Below, piece after piece: positions 1 to 11,400 of a stretch of DNA of 64,000 bases. Location: positions 14,043,905 to 14,107,904 of the forward strand of contig CM034537.1 of assembly GCA_020002185.1 (NCBI GenBank), read 5' to 3'. Under the pieces are notes generated by a model. It saw only the letters and a list, made by a program, of their open reading frames with translations. It did not search any database and was not told where the DNA came from. Origin of the DNA: Paraescarpia echinospica. Taxonomy: Eukaryota; Annelida; Polychaeta; Sabellida; Siboglinidae. Each line of letters starts with the position of its first letter. Position 1 is the stretch's first letter. The position numbers were made by a program, and so were the translations under genes.

Positions 1-1521
1 TAGCGATGCCCACATTGTCTAAGACATGACTGCCCCCAAGAAGGTGCAGAAGACAGCAGCACCCTGGGTCATCACCGTCAGATACTATCTCCCTTCTTGC
101 ATAAACTCCACCTTGAGACGGTAATCTGACCAGCCCTCCAATCCATAGAAAGAAAGCATTACTCAATATAAAAATACCTTGCCTTCTGCTTTTCTGTCAC
201 TGAATACACAAGCATAGTAAGTGTATTGGACAAGATTGACACATGCAAATAAGCTTGACCCTGTCCTACATGACTATTGCTGCAGCATAACCGGCTGCCT
301 GAATTTACATAGACAGTCTACATCTGCTGGCTGGCTAGCTCCTCTGTGCATCCGGCAGACTGTTACTAGCCTCAGAGAGAGATCAGACAAGCATCATACA
401 CAAAACAGTGAACACCGAGCCCTTAGCCAGTTCTAAATACTTTTTGCAAGTCTTGAATTAATCAAAACTACCTTTTAGCATGTGAACAGCTTGCATGGAA
501 GTCATTCACGTCAATCACAGAAATTATTGGTCAGTTTAGTTTTTTCAATGATAAACCAATGTAATTTGAGGCATTTATTTAATTAAACTGATCCATTAAT
601 TTGTTTCATTACCAGTTGTGCTATGATGATAGCCACTAATGTGGGCCCCAAGTCTTCGAATTATTAAATAATCTAGTGGCCAGATTGCCCCCTCTAAATT
701 CCACCAGTCTTATCAGTTATAATTACCTGTCATACCCAATCTTGAAGACAGGCAGACAGGTCTTTGGCTGGTGAACACCAACTACACAACTATATATCCA
801 CTGTGAGCTGATTGAAGTCACAGAAAAGTGTCCTAAAAGCCACTGAACTATCACCCAGCAACACCAGATAGGAAATGTGGACATTATGACTGAGTGTCAG
901 TTATTCCAATGGAATTATAACCAGCTGAATCCATACCAGCAAGGCCTGACTAACCATCACTCTGCTGTTGTTCATTGAACCGTTTGAAAACGAGCCGGCT
1001 GAGCCAAGACCACCATGAGGAGCTATATTGATGAAACACAGTGAACAAAATTGACTGGTGAAGACAGACAATGTCCCAGCTCCTCTTGTATCAGATAGTG
1101 GACGACCCGTGCACACTGCCAGATCTACAGTCATCATCACGGACCGGGCTAAAGCTAGTACACTGTATAATTATAAATACCAGTAGATATAATGATCATA
1201 CAAAATAATAATACAAGTTAATTTTACTTACTATAACCAGTATAGCCAAAGTACCTGGATAATCAGAATTGTTAGTTTAATTAGCTTCATACTTAATTCC
1301 TTTTTGCCTTTTTTCATCCAGACAAAAAATCAGTTGATGCTAAAAGTAATTGTCATCATAAATACAAATCATGTTGTGCCTTAATATGCGTCAGAAAATA
1401 GCAACACCTTGTGTGAAGGACACGATAAGAACTAACATTTTCTTGTTTTGTGGTATTTGTGTTGGAGGCACCGTATAATTGGTGCCCGTTGATACACTTT
1501 ACAGTGTTGGTTTTCTTGCAG
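1..1521. other. No gene recognised; probably upstream intron of SNRPD1
   Basis: AT-rich sequence without a recognisable coding exon. The next exon begins inside a codon and lacks the first residues of Sm-D1, so this stretch is most simply the end of the first SNRPD1 intron. I looked for a short first exon encoding a start like MKLVR followed by a donor site and found none. The small open frames here have no family signature. Confidence 0.5.
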
Positions 1522-4500
1522 GTTTTTGATGAAGTTGAGTCACGAGACGGTCACAATCGAGCTAAAGAATGGCACACAGGTGCATGGAACCATCACAGGT
1601 AAGTGGATTAAAAAATCACCTGTTTCATTTTTATTAATTTAGTAAACAACTGCTATTATTGTAAAGCACTAAATTAATTCCAGATGAGTCTATTTTAACT
1701 TGTAGCAGATTAAATCAAACCAAGTCACCATTTTTCCATGTAGGAAAATTTGCCAGAAACAGAATTTGATATAAAACTGAAAATTTGGTGAATTAGAGAT
1801 AATAATTGTGTGGGGAGTTTGGCTTCGGCTCTGTGCAGCTTGTAAAGTGCAATTGAAATTCACAAATATGCCTTGCTTAAGAATGGAGCAAGATTGGGAT
1901 AAAAACGTTTTAATGCAGCTTATTATGGAAGATCAGTATGCTAACATTGGGTCACAAACATTAGCTTTTTTGCTGTGATGAACGGAAAGCTACTGGTGCG
2001 CCAAAATATGAATTAATCAACCGCATATGAAATGGTGAATCGCAATATTGTTTGGCACAGTAAATGTGCGTTCTAAATTGGCATTTTGATATTGCTTTAA
2101 AGTATAAGTCAATTGTGAGTGTATTTATTATAGCTTTAAATCTTTAGTCAACTCTAGCACAGCGTTTGTCAACTCATTTGCATATTCAGCTGCTGAGTGC
2201 CAGGGGCCGGTTTCATGAAGCATACTTAAACTACGCGGTTACTTAGCGCTACGCAAGTGCATAAACTCCAATTCTTGCGTAGCTAAGTAGTTGCATAAAA
2301 TTAAGCAAAGCAGGTTTCATGTAGCGCGCAAGACCTATTTCTTAACTAAGTAGGCGCATAAAGCTGTCACGTGGTTAGATTAGCGTCATGATACGTCAGT
2401 AATCCCCGGGATTCCCCTTCCCAGTTTCCTGCTAGCAACATGGCAACAGCAAGCGACGCTGCCGGTTCCGAAAAAAGAGAAAGAAAATCGAATTTCAGTG
2501 ATGATGAGTTGAACTGTTTGCGCTGTTGTGCTGCATTTGTGATGTGGATAAATGGTGTGAGCAGCCAGTCTTGGAGCTTGTAGCCGCTGTCACCGAGGAT
2601 GTATCCTTCCAGTGGCCAGGGTGCCGTCTCGAACACATTGAATATGGGACACTCCCACAGAATGCGTGCGTTGTGCACCGATCCCGGCCACCTCACAACA
2701 CTGTTCATGATCATGGCATCGGCATCACAGATCAGTTGGACATTTATGTTATGGTCGTTTTTACGATTGATATATTAATGTTCGTTGACTGATTGTGTTG
2801 CAATTTTAATATGCATACAGTCGACGCAGGTGATAATGTTAGGGACGTTTGCGATGTGGTGACACTGCACTTTCGTGGCTTCTGTCTCACCTACTTGGGG
2901 GAAGCGTACGTGACGTGGCAGTAGCCTGGCGAACGCAGGTGGAACTCTCTGGACAGTTCTATTCATGGTTGCCTTGCTAACACAAAACAAATCGCCTACA
3001 ACCACATGCAAAGAAACGTAATGCGATGAGTATTTGCAGTGTCGGTGTTAAGAAACCCTTCCGTGACACTATCGAGATGTCGTCACCGACTAAATCTGTT
3101 AAATGCCTGATATTCTCCAGACGAAAACGATACCAGTCAAACAACTCAACGTTGTCGTATACACCAAATGAGTGTGTCATGTACCTAAACACTCTCTCGC
3201 CAGAAAATTCGTTTAACTGCACCGTTTATCTGATGAACTGGTCGTAAAGCCGCCATTAAGAACAACTTAGTGGAGTTACGCCACGGGGGTAGGTGCCGTA
3301 GCCTAAGTAGGGCATTGCGCCCACTGCGTAGTCTAAGTAGACGACATGAAACGCGAAATCTTCTACGATGACCTTCGTAGCACTAAGTAACCGTTCGTAG
3401 CCGCTAAGTAGGCTTCATGAAACCGGCCCCAGGTTATTATTTTAGATCTTACGTCACCGTTCCCATATTATCGTTCAGTTGACCATGGCCTGTTGGTCCA
3501 TAGTCTATTATAAAACTGCATACCATTCATGAATTTTATTCAGTTCTACATTCAACAGTGTATGACATCTGGACATAATACACATTGATGTTGAAAGACT
3601 TTTTAATAAGCTTCATAAACCACATATAATCTGCGCGGCCAACACACCCGACTGTGGCTTCGATTGCATTTCTGGTGCAGCGGCAGTGACGATCGTCATC
3701 GTAGTGCCCCTGGTGGCAGATACGGGAACCCATTATCGCACCCCGACTACCGCGTTATAACGAGGCGTGGCTGTACAGGGAATGTGCTTAGTCACACTCC
3801 TATAAGGAAATCGCTTTGAGGGCTTTGTCAGTTTGCAAATACAACAGAGGCACATAAATTGCATTTGGCATTTGTAACTGGAACCCCTATTTGAAGACAA
3901 CTAGTCAAACGTGTGTTTGTTGATTGTTTAAATTTGTGATACAAAGCAAGATTTATGTACAAGAACAAAATTACTATTTCTCTGGTGGCCTCCTTCTGGA
4001 CATGACAAACAAAATCGGTGAATATGTTAATGTCGTTTCCTACCGTTTCCATTGCTGTGACTTGCAGGTGTTGACGTCAGCATGAACACACATCTGAAGG
4101 CTGTGAAGATGACGTTGAAGAACAAAGACCCCGTCCAGGTGGACGCGTTGAGTATACGTGGCAACAACATCCGTTACTACATCCTGCCAGACAGCCTTCC
4201 CCTTGATACACTGCTTGTAGATGACGCCCCCAGGGCGAAGGCAAAGAAGAGGGAATCTGGTACGATTACATATCATCTAAACAACTGTTTTGGTTGTCGC
4301 AGTTTGTTGAAGTTTATGTACTCTCGAAACTTCTGTACTTAATTGATATTGCCAGGAAATGTTGCAAGAATTTATTTGCCATGGTGAACAGGTTTTTGGA
4401 TATCAATTATTTATTTATTGGGCTGTCTAAATTTATATATAAAAATTGTTTTGCAGCTTTTGCCTGTAAACTCTGTGTAGTGTATTTGTGTTACTGCAGT

Positions 4501-4909
4501 GAACAGTGGTTGTTTTGGACACTGTTTTTCATGATTTATGTTTGGCTTTGGGCATCGGTTTATTGGAATTTTACATACTTATATATGTGTATATATGACA
4601 TGGTAATCATAACCTAATCGACCTCTCAAGAAACTTTTGTATTTCTGAATATATTGTGATAGGGATATCACATGACCAATGTCTGTGGATTAGTCAGCCG
4701 AAACATTTGGAATGACTATAAAAATATCTCGAGTCGAAATTACTCTATGAAACATTTAGGTATAAAAAATTTGAATGCAAGTTACCATTTTCTTTAGCTG
4801 TAACTGATTCAGTTTGCTGTGTGTTGCAGTCATGAGCCGTGGGCGTGGTCGCGGGCGTGGCATCAGAGGTCGAGGCATGGGTCGCGGCCGAGGACGAGGC
4901 CGCAGTTAG
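1522..4909 (+). CDS. SNRPD1: Small nuclear ribonucleoprotein Sm D1 (5' partial)
   Basis: Core spliceosomal Sm protein that joins the heptameric ring on U1, U2, U4 and U5 snRNA. Three exons are visible: 1522-1598, 4068-4259 and 4830-4909, with GT-AG borders and matching phases. The first carries [20 protein letters not shown] (Sm1 motif). The second has the rest of the Sm fold, with [20 protein letters not shown] (Sm2 motif) and a basic KAKKRE stretch. The third encodes an Arg-Gly repeat tail ending in GRGRS and a stop. In the family this tail is symmetrically dimethylated by PRMT5 and recognised by SMN. The visible part is 115 residues; human Sm-D1 has 119, so only about five N-terminal residues are missing, on an exon outside the window. 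Intron 2 carries a Harbinger copy. The gene converges on CCDC113. Assignment is near certain. Confidence 0.95.
2204..3429 (-). mobile_element. PIF/Harbinger DNA transposon copy, inactivated
   Basis: The ends are perfect 18-bp inverted repeats: GGGCCGGTTTCATGAAGC at 2204 and its reverse complement at 3412-3429. The trinucleotide CAG flanks both sides, consistent with the 3-bp target duplication of this superfamily, although TWA is more usual. Both subterminal regions carry several copies of a CTAAGTAG/CTACTTAG-type motif, probable transposase-binding repeats. The interior encodes a broken Harbinger transposase on the minus strand. The copy sits inside SNRPD1 intron 2. Confidence 0.85.
2367..3222 (-). 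pseudogene. Harbinger (HARBI1-like) transposase remnant
   Basis: Three minus-strand pieces in different frames follow the order of a HARBI1-like DDE transposase. 2977-3222 carries the N-terminal [12 protein letters not shown] signature. 2775-3011 carries [18 protein letters not shown] and the first catalytic Asp region, [13 protein letters not shown]. 2367-2714 carries [11 protein letters not shown] and the third region, [10 protein letters not shown]. Frame changes between the pieces mean no continuous protein can be made. At the usual second acidic position (GSxHDxRI in relatives) this copy has Asn. The enzyme family cuts and pastes elements at 3-bp targets. Family assignment is firm; the copy is dead. 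Confidence 0.85.
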
Positions 4910-5600
4910 ACTGACCACAGCCAGCAGCACAGTGAAGAGTCGGACAGTTTACAGCAGGCTGCTATGTGTAGATAACCGTGTGTGTCATCCAGCAACACAG
5001 GCAGTGAATGGCAGACTGGACAGATGTGATATGATGTCTGTGCAGCACTGCGACCATCATTTATGAGAGATGGTTATCTGCCGAGACACTGAATGATGAT
5101 GTGCAGTCGTAAGTGACACTGGGTATGAAGGCAACACTTCAGCCTGACGATGCCCGTTCCAGTGGGGAAGTTAATAGCAGATGCTGTATAATGCTACAGT
5201 TGCTGATATTTCCTTGCAATTTAGCATTATACTTCTTTTTTAATCTTCTATATTATTGTTGGTGTATATCGTCTAGGTAAATTTCAAGGCAGCATTCCCC
5301 TGAAGCTGTCAACAGACACTATTGCCAGCAGAACGATTACAACAATGTCAATGAATGGTATCAAGCTGATCCCGTTGTTTTTGTTTCTCATGAATGCATA
5401 AAGATTGATACAAATGTCATTAATTGTATCGTGATCTAGTGTTATTCGTCATTCGCAGACAGACATGTGAATTTCATGTACCGGTAATCAGTCGACATCA
5501 TGTTTTAACTTCCACCATTCTTGTTCATACTTCGCAGTAAAGGGTTTGTTCAGTAACCTGTGAGTGATAAATAAATGTTGTTTTTTCACATATCATGTAG
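4910..5600 (+). other. SNRPD1: SNRPD1 3' untranslated region
   Basis: The sequence from the stop codon to shortly after the first good polyadenylation signal has no coding signature and is taken as 3' UTR. The end is inferred from the AATAAA hexamer at 5570-5575; the true cleavage site was not observed. Confidence 0.55.
5570..5575 (+). terminator. Polyadenylation signal AATAAA for SNRPD1
   Basis: Canonical hexamer about 660 bp after the stop codon, followed by a T/GT-rich stretch. It is the first good candidate downstream of the gene. Confidence 0.5.
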
Positions 5601-5799
5601 TGTGGTTTCTTGTAGTTCTCGATAGCGCTGATTTTTCATTCATCTCATTCCTCAAACCTATCGAGTATCGACTACAACTTGCTGGCACACTTTGACATTA
5701 CCAACGTGAACTAACCTTATTCATTATGGAATAAATGTAGTGCGGAGACAACATTAAAGAACAATAAGAATCATGTTTTTTATCTGTTCTACTATACAC

Positions 5800-7039
5800 C
5801 AGACCTGGGGCCGAAGTACTCGGTACTCATGTACTTGAGTACATTTTTGAAGTACTCGTACTCATGAAACTTATGGGTCATGGACTCGTACTCGTACTCA
5901 TTGTATTTAGATTTTACAAGTACATCTGAGTACTTTCTCAATATGTACTGGGGAAAATAAATATACTTGGTTATAAAATGAAACTTTCCTGAAATATTTA
6001 ACTGTTCAACTATTTTTTAAATACTTTGTTATTTCTGATAGAATACCACCTTACCATCCCTACACATCCCAGTACATCCTCATTCTCTGATAACCATGAC
6101 TATTATATCCAAACTTGGCAACAGGTAGCATCTTTTTCCTGTCAGAAACACCCTGTTAAGCTCACAATAAGTGTAGATTAGCAGTTCAGGCCATAAACCT
6201 GTTTGTTCAATTAAGCCACCAGGATGTCCATAAAGAGCCAATTAGCAATTAACCCACCAGTTAGACAGGAAATGCCTTTGATGTAGTCTGGAGACCATGC
6301 CACTTAACAGTGGCTGACAGTGCTAACTGCTAAGAACAAGAACTGCCAGTCTTCCTCTGTAGAAGTAAAGTGGCTCAAGTCAGACTGCCCACTATACTAG
6401 TATAATCCTATGCCAGCAGCCTGGCTAAAAAGTCCAAAGGGGATGCTGAGCCTCTCAACAACTAGTAGTCTACGATCAGAAAATATAAATTGCAAACTTA
6501 TAACATCAGCAGATTGTTGATTGTAGAGGTGAACGAATACCTCAGGCAGCCATGTACAGATCATCAAAGTGACCCACTGCAGTTCTGAGTTTTCCAACTC
6601 TGGCTCAGTTGGTCCATCACCAATTCAGCATTCCAGCCTCATCAGCCCCAGTTGAAAGGGTATTTAGCATAGCTGAGAAAGTATTCTGCCCTGAACAGTG
6701 CAGCCTGAAAGACTCAACATGTGAACAACTCATGTTCATTCGGTGCAGTGGCAAATAGATGATAAGATTATAGGATGCCACTGAAATGAATGCCAATGAA
6801 GGAATTTCATTGTTGATGAAATAGAGTTTTAGTTTTCCTCAAAAAAATGGATCAACTGCCATTGCATATTCACTTGTGCTGAGTTATATAAATTAGATTA
6901 ATTAATAATTTTAAAATACGTTATTATTTAATATTTAAATTTTTGTACTTGTACTCGTACTCAGCTTTTAGCAATGTACTTGTACTTATCCATCGTCAAA
7001 GTACTCGTACTCATGAAAATGTACCCGGCCCCAGGTCTG
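5800..7039 (+). mobile_element. hAT transposon copy with intact ends
   Basis: An element of 1,240 bp with perfect 11-bp terminal inverted repeats (CAGACCTGGGG ... CCCCAGGTCTG). It is flanked by a perfect 8-bp direct duplication, CTATACAC at 5792-5799 and 7040-7047. The 8-bp duplication is the hallmark of hAT. Both ends continue into degenerate GTACTCGTACTCA-like repeats of 12-20 bp, likely subterminal binding sites. A C-terminal hAT dimerisation remnant is found inside. Most of the transposase is gone, so the copy is non-autonomous. The perfect duplication suggests it is fairly young. Confidence 0.9.
6636..6758 (+). pseudogene. hAT transposase C-terminal dimerisation remnant
   Basis: One frame reads SSAPVERVFSIAEKVF, then a segment ending in LMFIRC and a stop. 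The serine/alanine-proline-valine-E-R-V/F-S pattern is the classic hATC dimerisation motif. The DDE and RNase H-like parts are absent, so only the tail of the transposase gene survives. Confidence 0.75.
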
Positions 7040-7047
7040 CTATACAC

Positions 7048-8436
7048 AATCTTATGAATCAGACAAAGTGGTAATGTTTGATTGTTGCACTTGTCAAATC
7101 CTTCCTGCGTCTACCAATGTTTGGAATTCTAACACCTGCAGTCGTAGCTGATCTAACAAATACTTTTAGGTAAATTTTTTTTCAAATTGCAACCAATCTA
7201 ACAACTACTGTTTGGTAACTAATCTATTTGACACCACAATGGGCAAACTTGTCATTTATCATATCAACACAGTATCTCTGGCACCTGACATTTTGAACAT
7301 GTCAGACTGCGCCTCTAATATATCGGCAAAATGTAATTTATTTGATGATAAAGCTATGTTTACTTGTGTGAGTTTAAATACAAAGGTATATTTGTTGAAC
7401 CACAGGCAGTAGGTGAAAATGGTAGTGATGTCACCCCAATTAATGGATGTTCTCAAAATACATAATTAAACTAGGAACCATTCTATAGCTCGGAAAACCT
7501 ATTTCAACACACAAATGACTTCCTTAGCTAAATAAATTTAAGACGTTGCTTTGGTTTTTTTTTATTTTATTACCAAAACAACTAAAGCTAATATATACAT
7601 GCACAAGTTAAATATATACAGAGATAGTTTTCATGTGCATCTTGTGCTTGCAAATTTGTAGTGTTCAGATATGAATTATTGACTTCACCCAAGTTAGCTT
7701 AGCCTCAAGAAAACGAATACCTGACAACTTACTTTTTATTTGATCAGAGGCCAAATCCACTGAATCCGTGAATTATGTTACATCTACACATCTATTAAAA
7801 ATATATTATTTGACTTTGCTGCTAAGTCATGTAATGTACCTCGTCACAATCGATATGATGTTCATGAATATACAAATAGCAGTCAACACGACAATTAATT
7901 TTGACGTTTTCAAAGCATACTTACAATATTAAAAACTAATCAAAGTTAACTGCAAATGAAATCAGCAAACACAAAGTTAAGTTTACCAGATTAATAACAC
8001 TGAATTATTCACACTTCTCAGTCCTCGTCTTGTTTTAACAGATCAGCCGCACGTGTTGTCCATACAAACTGCTTCCAGAATAATTTGTGCTGAAAGGATA
8101 TCATTTTATGGCTGGTTTGTGTTAATACAACCGATAATGGGTACAGACGTGCATTGATCGCTTATTTTAAATTTTTAATCAGTGCAGATAACTATCATAC
8201 AAAGATTTAAAAAAAAACCGAACTGAACACAAATAACAACTGAATATTTAACTTTAAAATAAGGTTTGTTTGGACTGCACAGATTCATTTACCCTTGCAC
8301 GACGTATATAGCTATTGTCACACAAAAAGTTACACAGTATAAGTTTTACTACAGCTTACATTCACTGGTTAGTATACCATGCCATTGTATATGTGAGTGT
8401 AAAATATATCCGTGATGGTCACCCTTTGTAATACTC
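7048..8436. other. Intergenic / CCDC113 3' UTR, nothing else recognised
   Basis: AT-rich sequence between the hAT copy and the CCDC113 stop codon. It must contain the CCDC113 3' UTR. I see no coding signature, and no polyadenylation signal can be chosen with confidence. The short open frames at 7212-7456 are unsupported. Confidence 0.5.
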
Positions 8437-11400
8437 TCAACTTGTAGCTATTGCCCAAGGATTTGATGGCTGTGACACCGTCTTTATCTTCTGCCACGCC
8501 TTCCTGTTCGTTTTCAGCGCCATCTAAAACAGTGTAACATGAGTATGTTAGTTAATATAAATTCCCAACAATATTTAAAATATAATCTTCTTTTGGTATA
8601 TATATATGAATGCATGTTTTTTTTTTATTAGTGAGAAAACAATTGATGTGTCACATTGTTTAGATATGTGGTCCTACGGGCAGATAAGGGTTAGTTTGAG
8701 TATAATATAGTCATAGTACATTTTAGTAGCTACTTTCTTAAAAACAATTTAATTGATTACAGTTATGATGGTATAATGTATTCATGATCACTGCCTTGTT
8801 AGCCATTTCCCTACTGGAAAACTTTAACCATTAAACTCGATTTTGATCACACCGTGAGACTCATTACGGTAATTTGCAACGTAATATTTTAATTACAACT
8901 GCTTTTTACAAAAATCACAATTATTGTATCAGAGTTACTTGGAAATAATTATGCGTGAAACTGTGACATTGGTTACCTGAGACAACCAAATCAATCACTG
9001 ATATTTTTCACACAGCATTCATATTAACTTGTCCTCTCATTCATACCTCGACAATTTCCACCTTCCTTTCCCAGCTGCGGACATTTTTCTTGAGTTCGTA
9101 CAACTCTGCCTTCTCTGTGACATATTCCATTACATCAGGCACATGGAATGCACCTATCTGTTGTCGCAGTCTACGGTTTATCCGTTCGGCCTTTCCCCGT
9201 TGCTGCGAACATTTGATAGCATATCAAACACCTGATAACAACAATGTACCGGGGTAATTACACAAACATGCTTACAGTTTTTATTCGATTTTACCAAATT
9301 TTAAAAGGTACATTTTAGTAGCTACATTCTTTTATGAATTCAATTTCACTGGTATTTTTCTAAGAATTTTAGCTATTACATATATGTTTTTTTCACCATT
9401 ATAATATATGTGACAAAACAAGGTTTTAAGCACAGGGCAATACCAAAGACAATTTACTATGTGTGGATTTGTTGGCAATTACCAGGGTAACAAAATGTTG
9501 TTGAGATACAAACACTATAACACACTGACATAATATGATAAAGTGAGATCTGATGAATACATCTGTGTGTTCCTTGATTAGCCACCTACCAATAAATAAA
9601 AGTTAACAAACTACAACATTGGAAGTTTGAAGTTACCTTTCCGAATCCTTGATTTATCTTACAGAGCTTTCGGTGTCTTCACGACACCCTCATCAGCATT
9701 GGACTGCTGACTCTCGGTCGTCATGTGACTTTGTTGATGGCGTCACATGACAGCAGTTCCAAGAACTCTGTCTCTGTTGATGGCTGGTCGCCTCTCTCTG
9801 ATCTCTATTGCTTCACTGATTTTCCTTCGCCAGAAGTTTTCTCTGGCGAGCACTGTTGCGTCTTTGAACGTGATGTTGTGGCCCTCATTCACTCTATGTG
9901 CGCCTACTGCTGTGAGTGGGGCCCTGGTGTTGCTGTGTTCTTTAAGTCGGGCTCCCAGAGCTCTGCTGGTTTTACCTACGTAGGTCTGCTGGCAATCCGG
10001 ACATGTTATTTCATGTATCACTTCACACATGTTGTTCTTGAGTGTTTTGTCCTTGGGGTTCACCACTATCGATCTGATCATATTGTATGGTTTGTGGTAC
10101 GTCCCCACTCCATGTTCCCAGATGACGTTGGTCTGTTTCTCTGATGGGTTGCACACATATGGTAAAGGGATGTTTGATGTGTGGCTGGTCTATTTTTCTG
10201 CACTTGGTGTCTTTCTCTTTTTATTAGTGATGTTGAACATCCACTCTCTGTAGTTGTTGACTTTGAGTGCTGCTCTGACATGTGCTCTTTCTGTGGCTTT
10301 ATCTTCATCTGTGGTTATGAGTTGATCTGCTCTGTTCATCAGTGTTCTGACCACTGATCACGTGTGTTCGAGGTGGTGATTGGAGCTGAAGCGATCTTCT
10401 CGGAACTGCTGTCATGTGACGACCACCAATGAAGTCACATGACGACCGAGAGTCAGCAGTCCAACGCTGATGAGGGTGTTGCGAGGACACAGAAAGCTCC
10501 GTAAGAGAAATCAAGGATTCGGAAAGGTAACTTCAAACTTCCAATTATGAACATAACTGAATCCGGCCATCAACATACATGCTGACACTGCAACATGTTG
10601 TCATCAGATCATGTGTCTTACCCGTTCTACAATCTTTGTTTCAGTGTCGATCCTGGCCAGTAGTTCATGCCTTGAAGCTATCTCAGTCTTTAGTCGTTCA
10701 GACTCCATTGTCAATGTCATCAGCTTTTTCTAAAAACACATTTCCACATTCTATATTTTTACAGTAAATAAGAAGTGATGTGTATGAATGCACAACACAT
10801 TCATACATATCTATTACATATGTTATTTAAATATATTCGTATCCACATTTAATGGATCATTCCTTGATTTATTAGTGTTGCAATTAAAAGCATGTAGAAA
10901 ATATGCTAGAAAACCAATATGTATCAACCAATGTATTCTCACATGGAAATGAACTCGTAATTTAGAAGATAAAACATGCAATATAGTATAATGTGTGACA
11001 TATTTCTTCTTTATTCATTTTATTTCTTTTCTCCTTTTAGAATTAGTTTGCAAAAAATCCAACCTATCTAATAGTCCCTAGAACATGCTAGTTCATTTTG
11101 GGAAATGTGTTTAGTTTTTATTAAATAATCGGACAAACTAATAAATTATTCCAATTTGGCTAAGTTGAACGTCTGTGAGATATGGTAAAAGTTTGCTGAG
11201 TCTGTATACAATACGGCTATTCACACTTTCACAAAATAACCTATTTAATGAATTGAAGTAAATTATTTCAAAAATGTTAAGAAAAATACACACTTATTAA
11301 ACCAACTTCACATAAAATTTAGAATTATTCACACACTACAGTTATGAGAATGAGTTGCAGAGGGACTTTCAGTTGTTTGACCCAGTAGCTGATCCAGAGG

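Larger units (their letters stand above)
9621..10542 (-). mobile_element. Penelope-like element remnant with inverted terminal repeats
   Basis: The 922-bp unit lies in the CCDC113 intron between exons 10622-10729 and 9047-9202. It is bounded by inverted repeats of about 140 bp (9621-9760 and 10402-10542) that begin GGAAGTTTGAAGTTACCTTT. The interior on the minus strand encodes a linker and a GIY-YIG endonuclease domain of the Penelope type, but no reverse transcriptase. The repeats carry hammerhead-like ribozyme cores, a known feature of this class. It is therefore a 5'-truncated or internally deleted Penelope-like retroelement. Confidence 0.8.

Noticed and set aside
1..1521. First coding exon of SNRPD1
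   Set aside because: No ATG followed by codons for KLV and an in-phase donor was found, so the exon must lie upstream of the window.
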